A program made the position numbers and the translations under genes. Under the pieces are notes generated by a model. That model saw only the letters and a list, made by a program, of their open reading frames with translations, was not told where the DNA came from and did no database searches. Positions 9,363 to 18,339 of a stretch of 46,635 nucleotides of DNA are shown piece by piece; the stretch's first letter is position 1, and the number at the start of each line of letters is the position of its first letter. Source of the DNA: Anaerolineales bacterium (lineage in GTDB: Bacteria; Chloroflexota; Anaerolineae; Anaerolineales; Villigracilaceae); the NCBI GenBank assembly GCA_022865905.1, contig JALHUM010000119.1, positions 1 to 46,635 of the forward strand, in the 5' to 3' direction.

Positions 9363-9893
9363 CTAAATAAAGACGACAATGATGAAGACGAATGCCAGGA
9401 CGACGGCGAAGTAGATGCCTGGTATGCCCAGCAGGTGGGGTGGCATATACTGGAGCATGGCAGTGGTTATTTTAGCAAGATCACCGGTGGGAGCAGCGAC
9501 AACCTGTGAAAACGGGTAGTCAGATGCAGACATATAAAACCAGATAGAGCCAGCGATCAGGTAGCCATTGATCGCGCCGATGATGACGCCCAGTAGGATA
9601 TCCTGCAATTTCTCGCGGGTCAATTTGGGGGCGAAACGAGCGATATTGGTGGTCTGGTAGCCGAAGAAAACCAATATGCCCAGGATGAGCGAGCGCAGCC
9701 AGAAAAGCACCGAGCCTTTTCCCGGCACCAGGATGTCGCGAATGAACGGAACGTAACGCTCCAGCAGAACTGTTAAGGCCATCGCCAGGATGACGCTGCA
9801 CGAAACTAGGATTTCCTTGGCCCAGCCGCGCATCCCGCCAATAATGGCGAACAGGATGACGTACATCCAGAAAACAATGATCAGGCTTACCAT
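9363..9893 (-). CDS. CvpA-like membrane protein within the dcw operon
   Basis: A 176-residue protein with about four hydrophobic segments: the N-terminal SLIIVFWMYVILFAIIG, then ILVSCSVILAMALTVLL, SLILGILVFFGYQ, ILLGVIIGAINGYLIAGSIWFYM, and a C-terminal hydrophobic run. The early motif GGMRGWAKEIL is like the 'G...G..re' opening of CvpA (colicin V production) family proteins, which act in envelope homeostasis. It lies between murG (4-base gap) and murC (3-base gap), so it is co-transcribed and probably coupled. CvpA-type genes are not usual dcw members. The assignment is by topology and motif only. Confidence 0.65.
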   Translation of the reverse strand: MVSLIIVFWMYVILFAIIGGMRGWAKEILVSCSVILAMALTVLLERYVPFIRDILVPGKGSVLFWLRSLILGILVFFGYQTTNIARFAPKLTREKLQDILLGVIIGAINGYLIAGSIWFYMSASDYPFSQVVAAPTGDLAKITTAMLQYMPPHLLGIPGIYFAVVLAFVFIIVVFI

Positions 9894-9897
9894 GGTC

Positions 9898-11019
9898 TCA
9901 TCTCCTCTCGCCAGCCAGGGCGAGCAGTTGGTGGCCGATCTCGGCGGCAGCCTGCGGGTGGGACAGGTGGTTCATCGCCTCGCGCATGGATTTCATTTTG
10001 GTGGGATTCTTGAGCAAATCTTTCACTGCTGGAATGAGTTTCTCGGATAATGGTCGCTGATTGCGCGACCTTAATTGCGCATCTTCGATCATGACCGCTG
10101 CACCGCGCTTGACCAGGTAATCAGCGTTGACCTTTTGGTAGCGCCAGGCATAGGGGTAGGGGATCAGGATGGCTGGAAGGCCATAGAGGGGCAACTCGCC
10201 CAGCGTGGAGGCCCCAGCGCGCGAGACTGCCAGGTCGGCAGCCGCCAGCGTGGCGCCCATCTCCTCGTGCAGGTACGGGAAGGCGTGGTGGCGAGCGGCC
10301 TGTGTCTTGGAAAGGTTCTCGCGAGCGGCCTGGACATTCGGCCAGTCCAATTCGCCGCTGATGTGGACAACCTGTGCAAGTTCCAGCAGGGCGGGAAGGT
10401 TTTGGCACACGGCGTTGTTGATTGAGCGTGCGCCCTGGCTGCCGCCGAAAACTAAAAGGACAGGTAGATCATTATCGAGGCCTAGCTTCTTGAGGGCATC
10501 CTTACGCGTCCAGTTGGCGAGACCGGCGCGGGTCGGGTAACCGGTGAAGACAGTCTGTGCCCGGGGCGAGAAGTATTTGCGCGAGTCCTCAGCGGTGAGG
10601 GCGATGCGGTCCGCGAAGCGGGCCAGGGTCTTGAGCGCCAGTCCCGGCTCGATATCCGGTACGTACAGCAGGGTCGGGATTTTCCAGCCAGCCAATGCCA
10701 TTGGCACGGCTACATACCCGCCAGTGAAGAACAGCACGTCTGGCTTGAACTGGCGCAAGATGCGCCGCGAGGAGAAATAGCCGCGCCGCAACTGCCCAAG
10801 ATTGCGGGGCAGTTGTTCAAGACCCACGCCGTGTACGCCAGCGGCCGGGATGGCCTGGAAGGGGATGCCAGCGCGCTTAATCAGCGCAGCCTCCATGCCG
10901 CCTTCTCCGCCTACCCACAAAACGTTCAACGCTGCTCCTTCAATGTTCAACGTCTCAAGCACGGCGAGCGCGGGATACACGCCGCCGCCGGTCCCGCCGG
11001 CGCAGATCAGCAGACGCAC
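9898..11019 (-). CDS. murG: MurG glycosyltransferase (GTG start)
   Basis: Membrane-associated transferase that adds GlcNAc to lipid I, giving lipid II. The N-terminus RLLICAGGTGGGVYPALAVLE carries the glycine-rich loop. Later landmarks are LLVFGGSQGARSINNAV and the UDP-sugar site SRAGASTLGELPLYGLPAILIPYPYA. The ORF track begins at 11058, but a GTG at 11019 has GGAGG 7 bases upstream and begins right at the family N-terminus, so it is preferred (373 aa). Even so the gene overlaps the ftsW 3' end by 65 bases. The murG N-terminal codons thus also encode the basic FtsW tail. Confidence 0.95.
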   Translation of the reverse strand: MRLLICAGGTGGGVYPALAVLETLNIEGAALNVLWVGGEGGMEAALIKRAGIPFQAIPAAGVHGVGLEQLPRNLGQLRRGYFSSRRILRQFKPDVLFFTGGYVAVPMALAGWKIPTLLYVPDIEPGLALKTLARFADRIALTAEDSRKYFSPRAQTVFTGYPTRAGLANWTRKDALKKLGLDNDLPVLLVFGGSQGARSINNAVCQNLPALLELAQVVHISGELDWPNVQAARENLSKTQAARHHAFPYLHEEMGATLAAADLAVSRAGASTLGELPLYGLPAILIPYPYAWRYQKVNADYLVKRGAAVMIEDAQLRSRNQRPLSEKLIPAVKDLLKNPTKMKSMREAMNHLSHPQAAAEIGHQLLALAGERR

Positions 11020-12193
11020 CGTACGACCTCCATTCTTCGGTGACCGGTCCACTTTCACTGGTCTGCCGAGAGATGTTCAATAAAATACCGATTGCTGCAA
11101 GCGTTGAAATCAAGTTAGAACCGCCTGCGCTTATGAACGGAAGGGCATTACCCGCGAAGGGCAGCAAACCAACCATGACCGCCATATTGATGAAAGCCTC
11201 GATGGTGATCCAGAATGTCAGGCCTGCGGCCAGGAGCGCGCCCAGCGAATCGGGGGCTTTCGCCGCGATCTTCAGCCCGCGCCACAGCAGCAGACCATAG
11301 AAGCCGACCAACGTCAGTGCGCCGAGCAGGCCCAATTCCTCGACGACCACGGCGAAGATGCTATCGGTCGGCGCGACCGGCAGCCCGGTCCACTTGCCGC
11401 TGCCGCGCCCGATGCCGACCCCAAACCAGCCGCCGCGGATGATGGCGCCCAGCGAGAGGCGCACCTGATCGGTGCTTTGCAACGGGTCCTTCAAGCCGGT
11501 GATGTACGAACTCAACCTGTTGCGCCCGGTGCTGCTGAGCTGCACGACCAACGCGCCGGCTAGCAAGGCGATGATCATGAAAAGGACAATTTGCCGCAAA
11601 TCGCCGCCGGCCAGAAAGAAGAGCAATCCACCCAGGATGAAAATGGTAAAGGTGGCGCTCAAATCCGGCTCGAGGTAGATCAGGCCGCCGAGGATGCCCA
11701 GGATAACGGCGAGAGGGAAGAGTCCCAATTCTATGTTTTGGAGATAATTTCGTTTGCTGTACAGCCAGACCGAGAGATAAACCACTATGGCGAGTTTTGC
11801 CAGTTCTGAAGGCTGGACCGAGCCGCCGAGCAAGGATCGCACTGCGCCGAAGCGAGCCTGGTTATTGAACAGCACGCTGACGAGCAGGACGATCGTGACG
11901 CCCATCAGCGGAAGGGCATATTTTTGCCACAGGTGATAGTCCATGCGGGCCAGGATGAAGGCAATGCCTGTTCCGACGATCATCCATAACACCTGCTTGT
12001 TGAACATGTAGTAAGGTTTATCGTAGACGAATAGAGAAAAATCCGTGCTTGCGGAAAAGACCATCAGCAAGCCAAAGACCGTCAATGCAATGGCAACCAC
12101 CAGCAGAGGCAGATCAATATTCGTCGGTTTTGGCCGGCGAATAACGGCTGCTTGGCTCTTGGCAGCCTGGTTTACGAAAGTTCCGATACCCAT
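10955..12193 (-). CDS. ftsW: FtsW lipid II polymerase (SEDS family)
   Basis: Polytopic SEDS glycosyltransferase that works with the FtsI-type PBP at the septum. About ten membrane segments are visible, starting LPLLVVAIALTVFGLLMVFSAS. Family landmarks include GSVQPSELAKLAIVVYLS, YLEPDLSATFTIFI, and the C-terminal GNALPFISAGGSNLISTLAAIGILLNISR. 412 aa is normal. The last approximately 25 residues are strikingly basic (RRRDRRRRVSRARRA) and are encoded by DNA that is also the start of murG, so they may be a by-product of the overlap. The start overlaps the murD end by 22 bases. Confidence 0.96.
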   Translation of the reverse strand: MGIGTFVNQAAKSQAAVIRRPKPTNIDLPLLVVAIALTVFGLLMVFSASTDFSLFVYDKPYYMFNKQVLWMIVGTGIAFILARMDYHLWQKYALPLMGVTIVLLVSVLFNNQARFGAVRSLLGGSVQPSELAKLAIVVYLSVWLYSKRNYLQNIELGLFPLAVILGILGGLIYLEPDLSATFTIFILGGLLFFLAGGDLRQIVLFMIIALLAGALVVQLSSTGRNRLSSYITGLKDPLQSTDQVRLSLGAIIRGGWFGVGIGRGSGKWTGLPVAPTDSIFAVVVEELGLLGALTLVGFYGLLLWRGLKIAAKAPDSLGALLAAGLTFWITIEAFINMAVMVGLLPFAGNALPFISAGGSNLISTLAAIGILLNISRQTSESGPVTEEWRSYGASADLRRRDRRRRVSRARRA

Positions 12194-13626
12194 GTGCGAA
12201 AAACCTCCCCGCGCTCTTCAAAGTCGCGGAATTCGTCGAAACTGGTTCCGCCCGGCGAAAGCAGGACGACATCTCCCGGCTCTGCGGTATGGGCCGCTGC
12301 CTGAACAGCCTCTTTCAAACCTGAGCAGTGTGCCAGCGTGTACGGGCGTTTCCCCCCGTATTGCGAAGGGAGACCCAGGACAGGTGCTCCCAACGCGGCG
12401 TTGATCTTCTCTGCCGCCTCGCCGAACAAGACGACATGGTCAACTCGTTCATGCACCAGGGCAGCCAGCTCTTCCCAGAGCAGGTTCTTGTCCCGCCCGC
12501 CGAGCAGCAGCACGATTGGCTCGTCGAATGAGCGGATGGCAGCTATTGTCCGCTCCGGTGTGGTGGCGATGGAGTCGTTGTACCAGCGCGCCCCATTCCA
12601 CTCCCGCACAAGCTCCAGGCGATGCGCCACGCCGTGGAAATCCTGGATGCCGGCTTGGATCGCCTCGACTGGTATGCCGGCCGCGCAGGCAATCGCGCAG
12701 GCCGCTTGGACATTGAGCCGGTTGTGGTCGCCGCGTAATTGGATGTCACACTCGTTCAGCAGGGCGGTCTCGCCGTCTTTCGTGCGCAGGTAGATCACGC
12801 CCTGGCGGACGAAAGTCCCCTGGCCGCTGGCCGGCATTGGGCTGAAGCCGAAGGAATACAGACGACCGCGCACTTCGGTGCTCAGGCTCCAGGCGCCGGG
12901 ATCGTCGCGACCCAAGATGGCGGTATCCTGATCGGTCTGGAATTGGAGGATGCGGGCTTTGGCGGCTGTATAAGCCTCCATTGTCCCGTGCCGGTCTAGG
13001 TGGTTGGGCGTGACGTTCAGGAGAGCAGCGATGTCTGGCGAGATGGTCATCTGCTCCAGTTGAAAGCTCGAAATCTCCAGGATGGCGAGATCGTCTGGCT
13101 GCATGTCGTCCACGTAGTTGAGCAGCGGGTCACCGATGTTGCCTCCTACGAAGGCAGAAGGATGAGGGAGGACATTTGAATCAGCTTTTTCTTCAGCTTT
13201 CATCCTTCTGATTCCATCCTTTTCCTTAATCGCCATGCGTCCTACCAATGTCGTCGTGGTCGTCTTGCCGGCTGAGCCGGTGATCCCAATGGTGCGGGAG
13301 GTGACGATTTCCATGAAAATCTGCGTATCGTTAGTGAGCGGGATGCCACGCTTGATCGCCTCGGCCACGATCAGATTGGCGAGCGGCACGCCGCCGGAAA
13401 GACATACCACGTCGGCGCCGTCGAGCAGTTCGATTGGGTGCCCGCCCAGCGCCCAGGTCACGGGCAGGTCAGCCAGGGTGGCTTGAGCGGCGCGCATCGC
13501 CTCGCTGGACTGGCGGTCGTTCACGGTCACGCGCGCCCCGTGACGCGTCAACCAGCGCGCCAAAGCCTGTCCCTGGCGGCCGCCGCCCAGTATCAGTACA
13601 CGCTTTCCTTTCCAGTTGGTTTTCAT
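12172..13626 (-). CDS. murD: UDP-N-acetylmuramoyl-L-alanine--D-glutamate ligase, with an in-frame repeat insert
   Basis: Mur ligase adding D-Glu. It shows the N-terminal Rossmann motif VLILGGGRQGQALARWL, the ATP loop GITGSAGKTTTTTLVG, EISSFQLEQM, NVTPNHLDRHGTMEAY, and the C-terminal LLLGGRDKNLLWEEL. Between GRMAIK and FVGGNIGDPLLNY, where the family is short, there is an extra stretch EKDGIRRMKAEEKADSNVLPHPS. The DNA there holds an 11-bp inverted repeat (cagaaggatga ... tcatccttctg, 13155-13210), so it looks like an inserted palindromic element kept in frame. 484 aa is slightly long for that reason. Separated from mraY by 76 bases of repeat-like DNA. Confidence 0.96.
   Translation of the reverse strand: MKTNWKGKRVLILGGGRQGQALARWLTRHGARVTVNDRQSSEAMRAAQATLADLPVTWALGGHPIELLDGADVVCLSGGVPLANLIVAEAIKRGIPLTNDTQIFMEIVTSRTIGITGSAGKTTTTTLVGRMAIKEKDGIRRMKAEEKADSNVLPHPSAFVGGNIGDPLLNYVDDMQPDDLAILEISSFQLEQMTISPDIAALLNVTPNHLDRHGTMEAYTAAKARILQFQTDQDTAILGRDDPGAWSLSTEVRGRLYSFGFSPMPASGQGTFVRQGVIYLRTKDGETALLNECDIQLRGDHNRLNVQAACAIACAAGIPVEAIQAGIQDFHGVAHRLELVREWNGARWYNDSIATTPERTIAAIRSFDEPIVLLLGGRDKNLLWEELAALVHERVDHVVLFGEAAEKINAALGAPVLGLPSQYGGKRPYTLAHCSGLKEAVQAAAHTAEPGDVVLLSPGGTSFDEFRDFEERGEVFRTWVSELS
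13154..13212. repeat. Palindromic insert inside murD
   Basis: An inverted repeat cagaaggatga/tcatccttctg flanks an AT-rich centre (gggaggacatttgaatcagctttttcttcagctt). It is in frame and adds about 20 residues between the ATP loop and the FVGGNIG block of MurD. The lack of a family counterpart at this point is judged from memory of MurD proteins. Confidence 0.6.
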
Positions 13627-13702
13627 TCTGTCAGTCGTTTCAAACTTTTTTCGTACAACGTAATTCGTAAAACGTAAGATCGTTACATTTCACGTTTTGC
13701 GT
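13627..13702. repeat. Palindromic repeat in the mraY-murD spacer
   Basis: The 76-base spacer includes cgtaaaacgtaagatcgttacatttcacgttttgcg, an imperfect palindrome (CGTAAAACGT pairing with ACGTTTTGCG). It stands out because nearly all other dcw genes here touch or overlap. No promoter is obvious. Confidence 0.6.
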
Positions 13703-14695
13703 TCACACCAACGCCAATCCAATACCGATCATGGCTCCGAGCAGACCGATCAGCCAAAAGCGTTGCACGATCTGCGTTTCGCTCCAACCGAGCAGCTCGA
13801 CGTGCAGGTGGACGGGTGCCATCTTGAAGAAGCGCCCTCCGTGAGTTAATTTGAAATAGGCGATCTGGATGACGACGCTCAGGGCTTCGCTAACCGGGAT
13901 GACGGCAATGAGAGGCAGCAGCGCCCATTGGCCGGTCATCAGCGCGACGACCGCCAGCGTAGCGCCTAGCGAAAGGGAACCGGTATCTCCCATGATGAGC
14001 TGCGCCGGGTGGACATTGAACCACAAGAAGCCGAATAGCGCGCCGATCATCGTGAAGCAGAAACGCGCCAGGAAGACTTGACCTTGCAGCAGCGCGATGC
14101 CTCCGTAAGCTGCAAAGGCGGTGGCAGCGATCAGCCCGGCCAGCCCGTCCAGGCCATCGGTGAAATTGATCGCATTGGACATACTGACGATGATAAAGGC
14201 CGCGACGGGAACGTACCAGATGCCCAGATCGAGCGTGAATGGGATGCCCGGTAAGATGACATCTGGGGCCTTGAGCAAATATTTGAGCACCCATGCCAGC
14301 CCTAGAGCCAGCAGCACTTGCGTCATGAACTTCGTGCGGATGCGCATCCCCTCGCCCTTGCGTTTGCCGCGAATACCTTCCCAGTCGTCTATGCCACCCA
14401 GGATGGCATAAGCGACCATTGCCATCAGCGGAACGAGCACAGAGCGCCCCAGCAGCCTCATGCCAGCCAGCGCCACTGCGTTGAGCAAAATGGTCACGAT
14501 TGCGACGGGTATGATAATCATCACGCCGCCCATGGTGGGGGTGCCCATCTTGATAAAATGGTTGGCTGGTTCTTCCACGCGGATCTGTTTGCCAATATTG
14601 AAGTGTCTCAGGATGCGCAGCAGGGGGCCGCCCCAGATGACGGTCATCATGAAGCTCAACCCGGCCAGGCTTAGCGCCATCGTAGAGTCGTTCAT
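13703..14695 (-). CDS. mraY: Phospho-MurNAc-pentapeptide transferase MraY
   Basis: Polytopic transferase forming lipid I on undecaprenyl phosphate. Landmarks are FIKMGTPTMGGVMIIIPV, the catalytic segment NAINFTDGLDGLAGLIAAT, FNVHPAQLIMGDTGSLSLGA, and the HXH-type loop MAPVHLHVELLGWSETQIVQRFW. The track ORF starts at 14794, but the ATG at 14695 overlaps the murF stop (ATGA), has GGAGG upstream, and opens with MNDSTMALSLAGL just before the first membrane segment. It is preferred (330 aa). Confidence 0.96.
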   Translation of the reverse strand: MNDSTMALSLAGLSFMMTVIWGGPLLRILRHFNIGKQIRVEEPANHFIKMGTPTMGGVMIIIPVAIVTILLNAVALAGMRLLGRSVLVPLMAMVAYAILGGIDDWEGIRGKRKGEGMRIRTKFMTQVLLALGLAWVLKYLLKAPDVILPGIPFTLDLGIWYVPVAAFIIVSMSNAINFTDGLDGLAGLIAATAFAAYGGIALLQGQVFLARFCFTMIGALFGFLWFNVHPAQLIMGDTGSLSLGATLAVVALMTGQWALLPLIAVIPVSEALSVVIQIAYFKLTHGGRFFKMAPVHLHVELLGWSETQIVQRFWLIGLLGAMIGIGLALV

Positions 14696-16152
14696 GGTTG
14701 AACCTCCAGCGCGGCGACGATGCGATCCATGCGGATGCCATGTGAACCTTTGATCAGAACAACGTCCTTTCCGGTGAGATGTTCGTGCAGCCATTTGACG
14801 GCCTGTTCGGTGTTTTCACACTCGACAACTCTACTGGACCTCAGGCCGGTTCGCCGCGCCGCGGCCGCAATCATGCGCCCAAGCTCGCCCACGGTAACCA
14901 GCATTTCGGCTACCCTGGCTGCCCGCACGCCGATCATCTCGTGTCCCTGCTGCTCGTACGGACCAAGCTCGAGCATATCACCCAGCACGGCCACCTTACG
15001 GCCATCCAATTCAGAAAGCAGGTTGAGCGCCGCCAGCGTGGACTCGGGCGAGGCGTTGTAAGTGTCGTCCAGGAGCAGGGCACCGCTTTGGCTGCGCACG
15101 GCGACCAGGCGCAGTTGCGTAAGGCCTGAACGCAGTCCGCTTATGATCTCTTGCCAGGTCAGCCCATCCACCAGGCCGACGGCCGCCGCCCGCAGAGCCG
15201 TATGCACCGAGTGTTGGCCGATCATCGGCACGCGCATATGCAGGATTTCTTTGCTATAGTGCAGGCGGAAGCGTATGCCCTCCAACCCCAGGCCTTCCAC
15301 ATCATCGGCCCACAGGTCGGCGTTGGGATCCAGCCCGTAGAAGAAGACGCGCGCCTCCGTTTTTTCGGCCATCGGGCGCACGAGAGGGTCATCATAGTTC
15401 AAGACGGCGACGCCATCCGGCGAGGGGGGCAGGGCCTGAACCAACTCGGTTTTGCCGCGTACGATGGCCTCCTGCGAACCGGCGCGCTCAGCGTGGACGG
15501 TACCGACATTGGTCACCACGCCGATCTGCGGCAGGGCGATGTCGCACAAGAAGGTGATCTCGCCTGGGACGTAAAAACCCATCTCCAGAACGGCGCGCTC
15601 GTAACCTGCTCCAAGCCTCAAAATGGTGAGCGGCAGGCCGATCTCGTTATTGAGATTGCCGGGACTTTTCAGCGTGCGATAACGCTGGTTGAGCACCTCA
15701 GCGATCACTTCTTTGGTCGTGGATTTTCCCACGCTGCCGGTGATTCCCACCACGCGCAATTCCAGCTTGCGCCTCCAGAACCGGGCCGCCTGCTGCAAGG
15801 CCGAGAGTGCGTCCTCGACACGCAGGCAATAGGGAGGCTCCAGCCCGGCCAGCGCTGAAGCGTCGAAACCGGCGCGCAGGTCGAGGGTCGGGAACGGTTC
15901 GGGAAGATCGTGCTGGATGAAAGCAAAAGAAGCCCCTCGCTGGAAAGCCTCAGCCACGAAGTCGTGACCGTCCACACGCTCGCCAGGGATAGCGACGAAC
16001 AGCGCGCCAGGAATGATCTGCCTTGAATCAACTGTCGCCTCGGTGATGACCTGGGGGGGCATCTCGGGGCGGATGTTCGTCAGAGCTTCGATTACGTCAG
16101 CTAGGATCAGCAATTTGTCCTCACGGGCCTGCTGGTTGAAGGCGGACAACAT
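14692..16152 (-). CDS. murF: UDP-MurNAc-tripeptide--D-Ala-D-Ala ligase
   Basis: Last cytoplasmic Mur ligase, adding the D-Ala-D-Ala dipeptide made by Ddl. It shows an N-terminal substrate domain (ATVDSRQIIPGALFVAIPGERVDGHDFV), the ATP loop VVGITGSVGKSTTKEVIAEVL, EMGFYVPGEI, VTNVGTVHAERAGSQEAIV, and the C-terminal LLDDTYNASPESTLAALNLL. 486 aa is within the family range. It overlaps the end of the PBP gene by 32 bases and shares ATGA with mraY. The family context normally has murE just before murF. Here murE is missing. Confidence 0.96.
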   Translation of the reverse strand: MLSAFNQQAREDKLLILADVIEALTNIRPEMPPQVITEATVDSRQIIPGALFVAIPGERVDGHDFVAEAFQRGASFAFIQHDLPEPFPTLDLRAGFDASALAGLEPPYCLRVEDALSALQQAARFWRRKLELRVVGITGSVGKSTTKEVIAEVLNQRYRTLKSPGNLNNEIGLPLTILRLGAGYERAVLEMGFYVPGEITFLCDIALPQIGVVTNVGTVHAERAGSQEAIVRGKTELVQALPPSPDGVAVLNYDDPLVRPMAEKTEARVFFYGLDPNADLWADDVEGLGLEGIRFRLHYSKEILHMRVPMIGQHSVHTALRAAAVGLVDGLTWQEIISGLRSGLTQLRLVAVRSQSGALLLDDTYNASPESTLAALNLLSELDGRKVAVLGDMLELGPYEQQGHEMIGVRAARVAEMLVTVGELGRMIAAAARRTGLRSSRVVECENTEQAVKWLHEHLTGKDVVLIKGSHGIRMDRIVAALEVQP

Positions 16153-17872
16153 CGGGAGGAATTCCCATCAGCACCACGAGCTTTTCGACCACTTGCTTGA
16201 AGACCGGCGCTGCCACCTCTGAGCCCCAAATGGAAGTCTGCGGTTTTTCGAGCCAGACGTAGATCAGGAATTTCGGATCGTCCACCGGCCCCCAGCCGAC
16301 GAAAGAGGCATTGGTCGTGCTGCTGTCGTAAACCCCGTAGGGCGTAGGGATTTGCGCCGTGCCAGTCTTGCCGGCGATGTGGTAACCAGGGACGAGGGAG
16401 TTGGAAGATTCTTTTTCTAGTGAAATAGCCAGCATGTCGTTCAAAGTGTGAGCGGTGGCGGCCGAGATGGGCGATCCCGCGACCTGAGGGGAGATATTCT
16501 GCTGCCACCCATCCTGTACCATCGCAAGTACCAGGTGGGGATAGACCATCTTGCCATCGTTGGCGATGGCGGACGCGGCCATTACCATCTGAATGGGCGT
16601 GACCGACACGCCCTGGCCGAAGGCGTTTGTGCCCAGGTCAATCGGATACCAGTCACTGTCGCCGGGGAGTTTCAGATGGCCGGTCGCCTCGCCTGCCAGG
16701 TCAATACCTGTGGTATGGCCGATGCCGAACTTCTGCATGTAGCTGTAGAAGCTGTCGTTGCCCAATAGAGAGGCGACGTGGACCAGGCAGGTGTTGATTG
16801 AGTGCTGCAGGCAGCCGATCATATCCTGCTGGCCCCAAACAGTATTGTTCCAATTACGGATAGCGACGCCCCCTATCAGGTTGATGCCGCTGTCCCAGTA
16901 GGTGTCTTCTGGTTTAACTACGCCTTTGTCCAGCGCGGCGGCCATGGTCAGGATCTTGTAGACGGAGCCAGGTTCGTAGGCCTGGCTGATAGCCCGATCG
17001 AAGGGCGTCTCGCCGGGGAAGATTTCCTTGAATCTCGAGTATTCGTTCAGATTCATGTGCGGCGTGACGGCCAGGGCCAGGATCTCACCGGTTTTCGGAT
17101 CCATAACGACCACCGTGCCGGATGCCGCGCCGGTATTGAGGATGGCCGCGTCGAGGATCTCCTCGACAGAGGCCTGGACCTCCCGGTCGAGGGTCAGGAT
17201 CAGTGTCACGCCTGGCGGGATGTTTGGCAATTCCTCGGCCCGGTTTGGGTCAGCCGAGACCCAAACCTTGACCGGTACGCCGGCCAGGAGGCTGTTATAT
17301 TTCTCCTCGACGCCGTAATAGCCAACGCCCTCCTGGGTCACGAAGCCGATTATGTTGGCTGCCAGAGAGCCTTCGGGATAAGTGCGCACCAGGTGAGGTT
17401 CGGAATTCAGCCCTTCCAAGGTTTGATCGCGCGGTTTATCTTTCACCGATTCCTGCAAATCCATGAGTGCTTTCTCTTCATCTGAGGAGGCGAAATTGTC
17501 TAATACAATGTAACGGAGTTCTTCGGGAGGTTGGGTGATCCAGTTCAAGACGGTGGCGAAATCGAGGTCGAGGTAGACGCTGGCGGCCAGGGCGATTGTG
17601 TTCGCGTTGGCATACTCATTCTCATTAAGTACCTGGAGATCCACGCCGACTTCGTAGACAATCTTATTGCCAGCCAGTAGGTGACCTTTGAGGTCGAGTA
17701 TCTCACCCCGAGCCGGGTAGAAAGTTTGTACGCCTCCGCCAGGATCTTTGTCGAGGATCGCTTTCGCCTCCGCGCTGTGCTGGATGCGGAGAATCTGGAC
17801 CAGGATGCTGAAGCCGAAAACGACCAGCATGATCTGCACAGTCACGTAACGCCACGTGTGCGGATTTTTCAA
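16121..17872 (-). CDS. ftsI: FtsI-type class B penicillin-binding protein
   Basis: Membrane-anchored peptidoglycan transpeptidase of the divisome and partner of FtsW. One N-terminal membrane segment (VTVQIMLVVFGFSILVQILRI) is followed by the pedestal domain (FYPARGEILDLKGHLLAGN) and the transpeptidase domain. The active-site motifs are present: SXXK as EPGSVYKILTMAAALDKG, SXN as HSINTCL, and KTG as AGKTGTAQIP. 583 aa is normal. No PASTA repeats follow the catalytic domain. The start overlaps the ftsL-like stop by 4 bases (ATGA). Confidence 0.95.
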   Translation of the reverse strand: MKNPHTWRYVTVQIMLVVFGFSILVQILRIQHSAEAKAILDKDPGGGVQTFYPARGEILDLKGHLLAGNKIVYEVGVDLQVLNENEYANANTIALAASVYLDLDFATVLNWITQPPEELRYIVLDNFASSDEEKALMDLQESVKDKPRDQTLEGLNSEPHLVRTYPEGSLAANIIGFVTQEGVGYYGVEEKYNSLLAGVPVKVWVSADPNRAEELPNIPPGVTLILTLDREVQASVEEILDAAILNTGAASGTVVVMDPKTGEILALAVTPHMNLNEYSRFKEIFPGETPFDRAISQAYEPGSVYKILTMAAALDKGVVKPEDTYWDSGINLIGGVAIRNWNNTVWGQQDMIGCLQHSINTCLVHVASLLGNDSFYSYMQKFGIGHTTGIDLAGEATGHLKLPGDSDWYPIDLGTNAFGQGVSVTPIQMVMAASAIANDGKMVYPHLVLAMVQDGWQQNISPQVAGSPISAATAHTLNDMLAISLEKESSNSLVPGYHIAGKTGTAQIPTPYGVYDSSTTNASFVGWGPVDDPKFLIYVWLEKPQTSIWGSEVAAPVFKQVVEKLVVLMGIPPDVVRLQPAGP

Positions 17873-18339
17873 GGCTGACCTCCTGCTGCTGAGGGAGCGG
17901 ATGGCACCCTCTCAATGAACCAATCGAAGAGCGACCGTGTGTATTCCGGCGGGATGACCGGTGCAGATGAATGAGTCTCTTGGGGGGCCATGTTGATGGC
18001 TGGCGGGGGCGCGTACCCGCTCACCGGCACATAAGTGATCTCGGCCGGGTCCACCGGATAGAAGCCGATCGCGATCGCCAGCTCCTTCATCTCTTGAGCC
18101 GAGGTCAGCGCGGCCAGTTGAGACTCCAGGTTGGCATTGACGCGCTCGCCGCTGCGGATCGCCGCCTCAAGGCTTTGGATCTTACGTCCCGTTAGGGCAG
18201 CGCGTGCCGAGACACTCAGGTAAAGTCCGGCTACCAGGGCAACCGCCACCAAACCAAGCACGAACAGGACGAGCCACTGGAGCTGGACTCGCCAGGAGGC
18301 CTGTCGGTATTTCTGGACGAAATGCGAGATATTATTCAT
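17869..18339 (-). CDS. FtsL-like bitopic division protein
   Basis: A 156-residue protein in the usual ftsL position between rsmH and ftsI. A short basic cytoplasmic head precedes one membrane segment (WLVLFVLGLVAVALVAGLYLSVS). A predicted coiled coil follows (KIQSLEAAIRSGERVNANLESQLAALTS), then a Pro-rich tail. This is FtsL-type topology. FtsL sequences diverge too far for motif proof, so position and architecture carry the call. It overlaps rsmH by 8 bases and ftsI by 4. Confidence 0.75.
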   Translation of the reverse strand: MNNISHFVQKYRQASWRVQLQWLVLFVLGLVAVALVAGLYLSVSARAALTGRKIQSLEAAIRSGERVNANLESQLAALTSAQEMKELAIAIGFYPVDPAEITYVPVSGYAPPPAINMAPQETHSSAPVIPPEYTRSLFDWFIERVPSAPSAAGGQP

